From an uncultured Chromatiaceae bacterium (lineage in GTDB: Bacteria > Pseudomonadota > Gammaproteobacteria > Enterobacterales > Alteromonadaceae), in assembly GCA_946482325.1 (NCBI GenBank), contig CAMLRA010000140.1:1-10744 (forward strand): DNA of 10,744 nucleotides, given 5' to 3'. Under the pieces are notes generated by a model that was given only the letters and a program-made list of their open reading frames with translations, was not told where the DNA came from and searched no databases. This document shows positions 6,878-10,744 of the stretch, piece after piece. Position 1 is the first letter of the stretch. Every line of letters begins with the position of its first letter. The position numbers and the translations under genes are program-made.

Positions 6878-7273
6878 TCAGCACCAGCCAGCCAGCTGCT
6901 CAATCTGCCAACTAATTTCCCGCGCAGAAAAAGGTTTGGCGATAAGGCCAAGCGCTCCGGCAGCAGTCGCTGCTTTGACGTCTGACGGCGAGTCCAGCCC
7001 GGATAACATAATCACCGGAATGTCTGCGGTGAGAGGATTATGTTTGAGCAAAATACACAGATCGATGCCGGTAAGCCCCGGCATCAGAATGTCTAATAAA
7101 ATTAAATCTGGCTTTTCGTCATGGATCTGAGTCAGCGCGGCCTGGCCGAGCGCGACATAACTGAGTTCATAATGCGGCGCTGGCAACGCAAGCTTGAGTA
7201 AGTCAAAGTTAAAGGCCTCATCGTCAACCAACAGAACTTTTTTTAAACCCGTGGGCGCTACTGCCTGGTCCAT
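6878..7273 (-). CDS. Single-domain response regulator (CheY-like receiver)
   Basis: This 131-residue protein is one receiver domain with no output domain. All key residues are in place: acidic pair Asp17-Asp18 (LLVDDE), phospho-acceptor Asp61 (LILLDILMPG), Ser91 in VIMLSG at the Ser/Thr switch position, and Lys113 in AKPFS. It should therefore be phosphorylated by a histidine kinase and work by protein-protein contact, as CheY, Spo0F or DivK do. No histidine kinase lies in the window, so its partner is unknown. The ATG at 7273 has AGGA seven bases upstream. It lies 69 bases downstream of hrpA and 80 bases upstream of the pilZ gene, all on the same strand. Confidence 0.92.
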   Translation of the reverse strand: MDQAVAPTGLKKVLLVDDEAFNFDLLKLALPAPHYELSYVALGQAALTQIHDEKPDLILLDILMPGLTGIDLCILLKHNPLTADIPVIMLSGLDSPSDVKAATAAGALGLIAKPFSAREISWQIEQLAGWC

Positions 7274-7304
7274 TGCAACGTCCTATTTCGCACAGCTGAA
7301 AAAA

Positions 7305-7333
7305 GTTGTAGCTGAAATTCCACCAACCGACAA
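7305..7333 (-). promoter_or_regulatory. Candidate promoter of the response-regulator gene
   Basis: On the minus strand TTGTCG (7328-7333, 4 of 6) and TACAAC (7305-7310, 4 of 6) are 17 bases apart, in the gap after the hrpA stop codon. I see no terminator after hrpA, so read-through from hrpA is the alternative. Confidence 0.3.
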
Positions 7334-7342
7334 GCCGCAGCC

Positions 7343-10300
7343 TTACTTCAGTTCCTGTACCGCCAGCACCACTCGCTTGGCGGATATAGGGTATGGCGTA
7401 CCCAGTTGCTGAGCAAATAACGAGACTTTCAGTTCCTCCAGCATCCAGCGGATCTCCCGCACTGGCTCAGGCAGCACTTTTCCGGCATATTTGCCGAGCA
7501 GCTGCTGATACGCGTCAGCCGCTTTTTGATACTCATGCATTTGCAGCCGGTCGCGCTGTGGATCTACCGGCAGTTTTTCCAGTCGTTTTTGTAAAGCCAG
7601 TAAATACCGTTTGATATCATCAAGCTTTCCTGCACCAAATTCACTGACAAAGCCTTTAAACAACATGGCATCCAGTTGTTGCTTGATATCAGCATTGGCA
7701 TATGCCAGCGCCAAATCCATCCGGCCACGCAATTTTTTACTGATCTCATGGCCAATAGTCAGAATTTGCTCCACCTGCAGCGCCACGGCAAGCACGGTAT
7801 CACCAAGCTCAGCGCGGACCGCGTCGCGCAGCTGCAAAAACTCCTGCTGATTGTGTGGCCAGGATTGCTGGCTGATTAAGTGGTCAATGCCCGCTGCGAT
7901 GCAGTCGTCAATTAGTTCCAGTACTTTGCCAAAGGGATTAAAATACAGCCCCAGCTTGGCTTTATTCGGTAAATGGTCCTGCAGATATTTCACCGGTGAT
8001 GGTAGGTTCAATAACATTAAACGGCGTAACCCAAGGCGCGACTGTGCCGCCGCCTGCTCCGGGCTGTCCAGCAACTGAATGGCCACGCTGTTTTTTTGGT
8101 CGACTAAAGCCGGAAAGGCTTTGATCTCATAGCCTGACTGAATACGGATATATTCACGCGGTAATTCACCAAAGGTCCAATCGGTCAGTTCCTGCTGTTC
8201 TATGCCCTTTTCGGCGACCTGACTTAAGGTTTCCTGCACCTGCCCCTGCAGCTTTTGTTTCAGCAGTGCCAGCGAACGATGCTGCGCGATGACAACACCT
8301 TTGTCGTCTGTGACCTTAAAATTCATTTTTAAATGCGCCGGCAGCTCGGTCAGCTCCCAGGCGTCATCCGGAATCGTCACACCGCTCATCCGCTTCAGGC
8401 GCTGCGCCACTACCGCTAACAATGGCCCGTCGTCTGGCTGAATGGATTGCAGCAAAGCATCCGCGTAATTCGGCGCGGGCACAAAATTACGCCGGTACAT
8501 TTTGGGCAGGCACTTGATCAGCGCGACTAACAATTCATGGCGCAGCCCCGGAATCAGCCAGTCAAAGCCTTGTTCTTCAACCTGATTCAGCAGCGCCAAC
8601 GGAATACACAAACTGACACCGTCGTCCGGCGCGCCCGGTGAAAAATGATATTCCAGTGGCAGACGCAAATTGCCCTGACGCCAGAATTCCGGGTAGCTGT
8701 CGTCAGTGATATGCCCGGCTTCGTGGCGTTTCAGCATGTCAGGGTCAAAATTGAGATAACTGGCGTCTTGTTGTTTCTGCTTTTTCCACCAGGTCTGGAA
8801 ATCGATGCGGTTATTGGCGTGCACCGGCACTTTTTCGGCATAAAACGCTACCAGCGTTTCTTCGTCCACCAGAATGTCACGCCGGCGTGATTTGTCTTCC
8901 AAATCAGTGACGGCGTCAATGAGCCGGGCATTATGTGCGAGGAACGGCTCATTTAAACCAAGTTCCTGATTCACCAGCGCTTCGCGAATAAAAATTTTGT
9001 GGCACAGCTCTGGTTCGATTTTGCTGTACTGCACTGCGCGTTTGCCGACAATAATCAGGCCGTACAAAGTCACCTGCTCATAGGCAATCACAGCGCCGCG
9101 CTTTTTCTCCCAGTGTGGCTCACTGTAGCTGCGGCTGACCAGATGCTGCGCCAGCGGTTCGACCCACTCAGGTTCAATTTTCGCGACAGTGCGGGCGTAC
9201 AACTTACTGGTCTCGACCAGCTCGGCGGTCATCACCCATTTAGGTTTACGCTTAAATAAATGACTGCCGGGGAACACATAAAACCGGCTTTGCCGCGCTC
9301 CAAGATAGTCCGCCTCGCTGTCTTTACTGCCAATTTGCCCGAGCAGACCAGTCAGGATCGCAGTGTGAACCGACTGATAGTCTGCCGAAGTGGTGTTTTT
9401 CGTCAGGCCCAATTCTTCGGCAACCTGGGAGAGCTGCGCATACAAATCCTGCCATTCCCGCACGCGCAGGTAGTTCAGCAATTCCTGCTTGCATAGACGG
9501 CGGAACTGATTATTACTGAGACTGTCCTGCTGTTCCTGCAAATAGCGCCACAGCTTCAGCCAGCTGGCAAAGTCAGAATCCGGGTCAGCAAAACGGCCAT
9601 GGAGTTCATCAGCTTTTTGCTTTTTGTCCAGAGGCCGTTCACGCGGGTCCTGAATAGATAAGGCCGCGGTGATCACCAGCAACTCGTCCAAGGCGTTGCG
9701 CTCGGCCGCCGCCAGCACCATCCGGGCTAAACGCGGGTCGATCGGCAAGCGGCTTAATTGCCGACCTAACGGCGTCAGCTGCAAACCCGCTTTACGTTCG
9801 GTTTTCAGCGCTCCCAGTTCATCCAGCAAACGCACGCCATCGTTAATAAAGCGGCTATCCGGTTTTTGCAAAAACGGGAATTGCTGGATATCACCCAGGC
9901 CCAGCGCCAGCATTTGCAGAATGACCGAAGCTAAATTGGTACGCAAAATTTCCGGATCGGTAAAAGCGTCGCGGTTATTAAAATCATCTTCGCTGTACAG
10001 ACGAATACAAATACCGGCCGCGACCCGGCCACAGCGGCCTTTACGCTGGTTGGCGCTGGCCTGGCTGATAGCTTCAATCGGTAACTGTTGCACTTTCGAC
10101 CGATAGCTGTAACGCGAAATGCGCGCAGTGCCTGGGTCTATCACATAACGGATGCCCGGCACCGTTAACGAAGTTTCCGCTACGTTGGTTGACAACACAA
10201 TGCGCCGGCCCGGATGGCTCTGAAAAATGCGGTTTTGTTCGGCCGCACTGAGTCGCGCGTAAAGCGGTAGGATTTCGGTATGCGGTAGTTTGAGTTTTTC

Positions 10301-10744
10301 CAGCGCATCAGCGGTGTCGCGAATTTCCCGCTCGCCATTTAAGAAGATCAGAATGTCACCCGGCGGTTCGCGATATAGCTCTTCCACCGCATCAAAAATG
10401 GCCTGCAACTGGTCGGCATCTTTGTCGTCGTTTTCACTGGCGGCCCGGTAACGCACTTCAACCGGATAAGTGCGGCCTGACACTTCCAGCATCGGCGCAT
10501 TGGAAAAATGCCGGGAAAAGCGCTCTGGATCTATGGTTGCTGACGTAATAATCAGCTTTAGATCCGGTCTTTTAGGCAGAATTTGTTTAAAATAACCGAG
10601 TAAAAAGTCGATGTTGAGGCTGCGCTCGTGCGCCTCATCGATGATGATAGTGTCGTATTGATTGAGAAACTTATCCTGCTGAATTTCAGCCAGCAGAATA
10701 CCGTCGGTCATCAGCTTCACCAGTGTATTGGCACCGGTATGGTC
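7343..10744 (-). CDS. hrpA: ATP-dependent RNA helicase HrpA (5' end outside window)
   Basis: The frame is open from the window edge to the TAA at 7343-7345 and gives the last 1133 residues. E. coli HrpA has about 1300, so roughly 150-170 N-terminal residues, including the Walker A motif, lie outside. Numbered from the edge, motif II DEAH is at 36-39, motif III SAT at 68-70, TNVAETSLTVPGIRYVIDPG at about 186-205 and motif VI QRKGRCGR at 233-240. The helicase-associated HA2 region, an OB-fold and the long HrpA-specific C-terminal region (DUF3418) follow. The match to E. coli HrpA is close throughout. It is a cytoplasmic DEAH-box 3'-5' helicase, linked in E. coli to fimbrial mRNA processing and more recently to rescue of collided ribosomes. 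A GTG at 10718-10720 is in-frame but internal, since the reading continues upstream as DHTGANTL. Confidence 0.96.
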   Translation of the reverse strand, partial: DHTGANTLVKLMTDGILLAEIQQDKFLNQYDTIIIDEAHERSLNIDFLLGYFKQILPKRPDLKLIITSATIDPERFSRHFSNAPMLEVSGRTYPVEVRYRAASENDDKDADQLQAIFDAVEELYREPPGDILIFLNGEREIRDTADALEKLKLPHTEILPLYARLSAAEQNRIFQSHPGRRIVLSTNVAETSLTVPGIRYVIDPGTARISRYSYRSKVQQLPIEAISQASANQRKGRCGRVAAGICIRLYSEDDFNNRDAFTDPEILRTNLASVILQMLALGLGDIQQFPFLQKPDSRFINDGVRLLDELGALKTERKAGLQLTPLGRQLSRLPIDPRLARMVLAAAERNALDELLVITAALSIQDPRERPLDKKQKADELHGRFADPDSDFASWLKLWRYLQEQQDSLSNNQFRRLCKQELLNYLRVREWQDLYAQLSQVAEELGLTKNTTSADYQSVHTAILTGLLGQIGSKDSEADYLGARQSRFYVFPGSHLFKRKPKWVMTAELVETSKLYARTVAKIEPEWVEPLAQHLVSRSYSEPHWEKKRGAVIAYEQVTLYGLIIVGKRAVQYSKIEPELCHKIFIREALVNQELGLNEPFLAHNARLIDAVTDLEDKSRRRDILVDEETLVAFYAEKVPVHANNRIDFQTWWKKQKQQDASYLNFDPDMLKRHEAGHITDDSYPEFWRQGNLRLPLEYHFSPGAPDDGVSLCIPLALLNQVEEQGFDWLIPGLRHELLVALIKCLPKMYRRNFVPAPNYADALLQSIQPDDGPLLAVVAQRLKRMSGVTIPDDAWELTELPAHLKMNFKVTDDKGVVIAQHRSLALLKQKLQGQVQETLSQVAEKGIEQQELTDWTFGELPREYIRIQSGYEIKAFPALVDQKNSVAIQLLDSPEQAAAQSRLGLRRLMLLNLPSPVKYLQDHLPNKAKLGLYFNPFGKVLELIDDCIAAGIDHLISQQSWPHNQQEFLQLRDAVRAELGDTVLAVALQVEQILTIGHEISKKLRGRMDLALAYANADIKQQLDAMLFKGFVSEFGAGKLDDIKRYLLALQKRLEKLPVDPQRDRLQMHEYQKAADAYQQLLGKYAGKVLPEPVREIRWMLEELKVSLFAQQLGTPYPISAKRVVLAVQELK

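Noticed and set aside
7294..7317. Direct repeat AGCTGAAA twice between hrpA and the response-regulator gene
   Set aside because: Two 8-base copies 16 bases apart are too short to support an operator or a mobile-element footprint without comparative data.
9669..10106. A 145-codon open frame on the plus strand
   Set aside because: It lies wholly antisense to the conserved helicase core of hrpA; its Ser/Arg-rich composition is typical of a shadow frame.
1..10744. Search for a defence island, mobile element, CRISPR array or other novel system
   Set aside because: Nearly all of the window is accounted for by recognisable gene families, and no repeats, integrases or unusual domain fusions were seen.

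Overview
This window looks like ordinary chromosomal DNA of a gammaproteobacterium. RlmI and HrpA read almost like their enterobacterial counterparts, MetG has the long form with a C-terminal tRNA-binding domain, and the GC content is moderate with consistent codon use throughout. The mix of housekeeping genes with a PilZ protein, a stand-alone receiver protein and a YjiH-type membrane protein suggests an aquatic Alteromonadales-like lineage such as Rheinheimera, Alishewanella or Shewanella. That placement is inference only. I see no integrase, transposase, CRISPR array, tRNA, rRNA, prophage or composition break.

Left part (1-4984). The plus strand carries the 3' end of metG with a strong intrinsic terminator, then a YcaD-like MFS transporter. 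The transporter converges on a minus-strand PIG3-type quinone oxidoreductase, and the two stop codons overlap in the tetranucleotide CTAA. The oxidoreductase is divergent from rlmI (23S rRNA m5C1962 methyltransferase), which ends in its own terminator. A secreted YceI-family protein follows, with a candidate promoter, an upstream palindrome and a bidirectional terminator.

Right part (4985-10744). Four genes lie on the minus strand. Read in the direction of transcription they are hrpA (5' end outside the window), a single-domain response regulator, a small PilZ c-di-GMP-binding protein with a very good sigma70-type promoter of its own, and a YjiH-family Gate-domain membrane protein. Gaps of about 70-140 bp and candidate promoters before the last three suggest separate transcription units rather than one tight operon.

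The genes do not form a single pathway. They cover translation (metG, rlmI, hrpA), redox metabolism, transport and signalling. I found no convincing new system. The points most worth checking are a 16-bp hairpin inside the overlapped convergent gene ends, the palindrome upstream of the yceI-like gene, the receiver/PilZ neighbourhood, and a long hydrophilic tail on the MFS protein. No gene-free stretch exceeds 300 bases; the longest is about 200 bp, upstream of the yceI-like gene.
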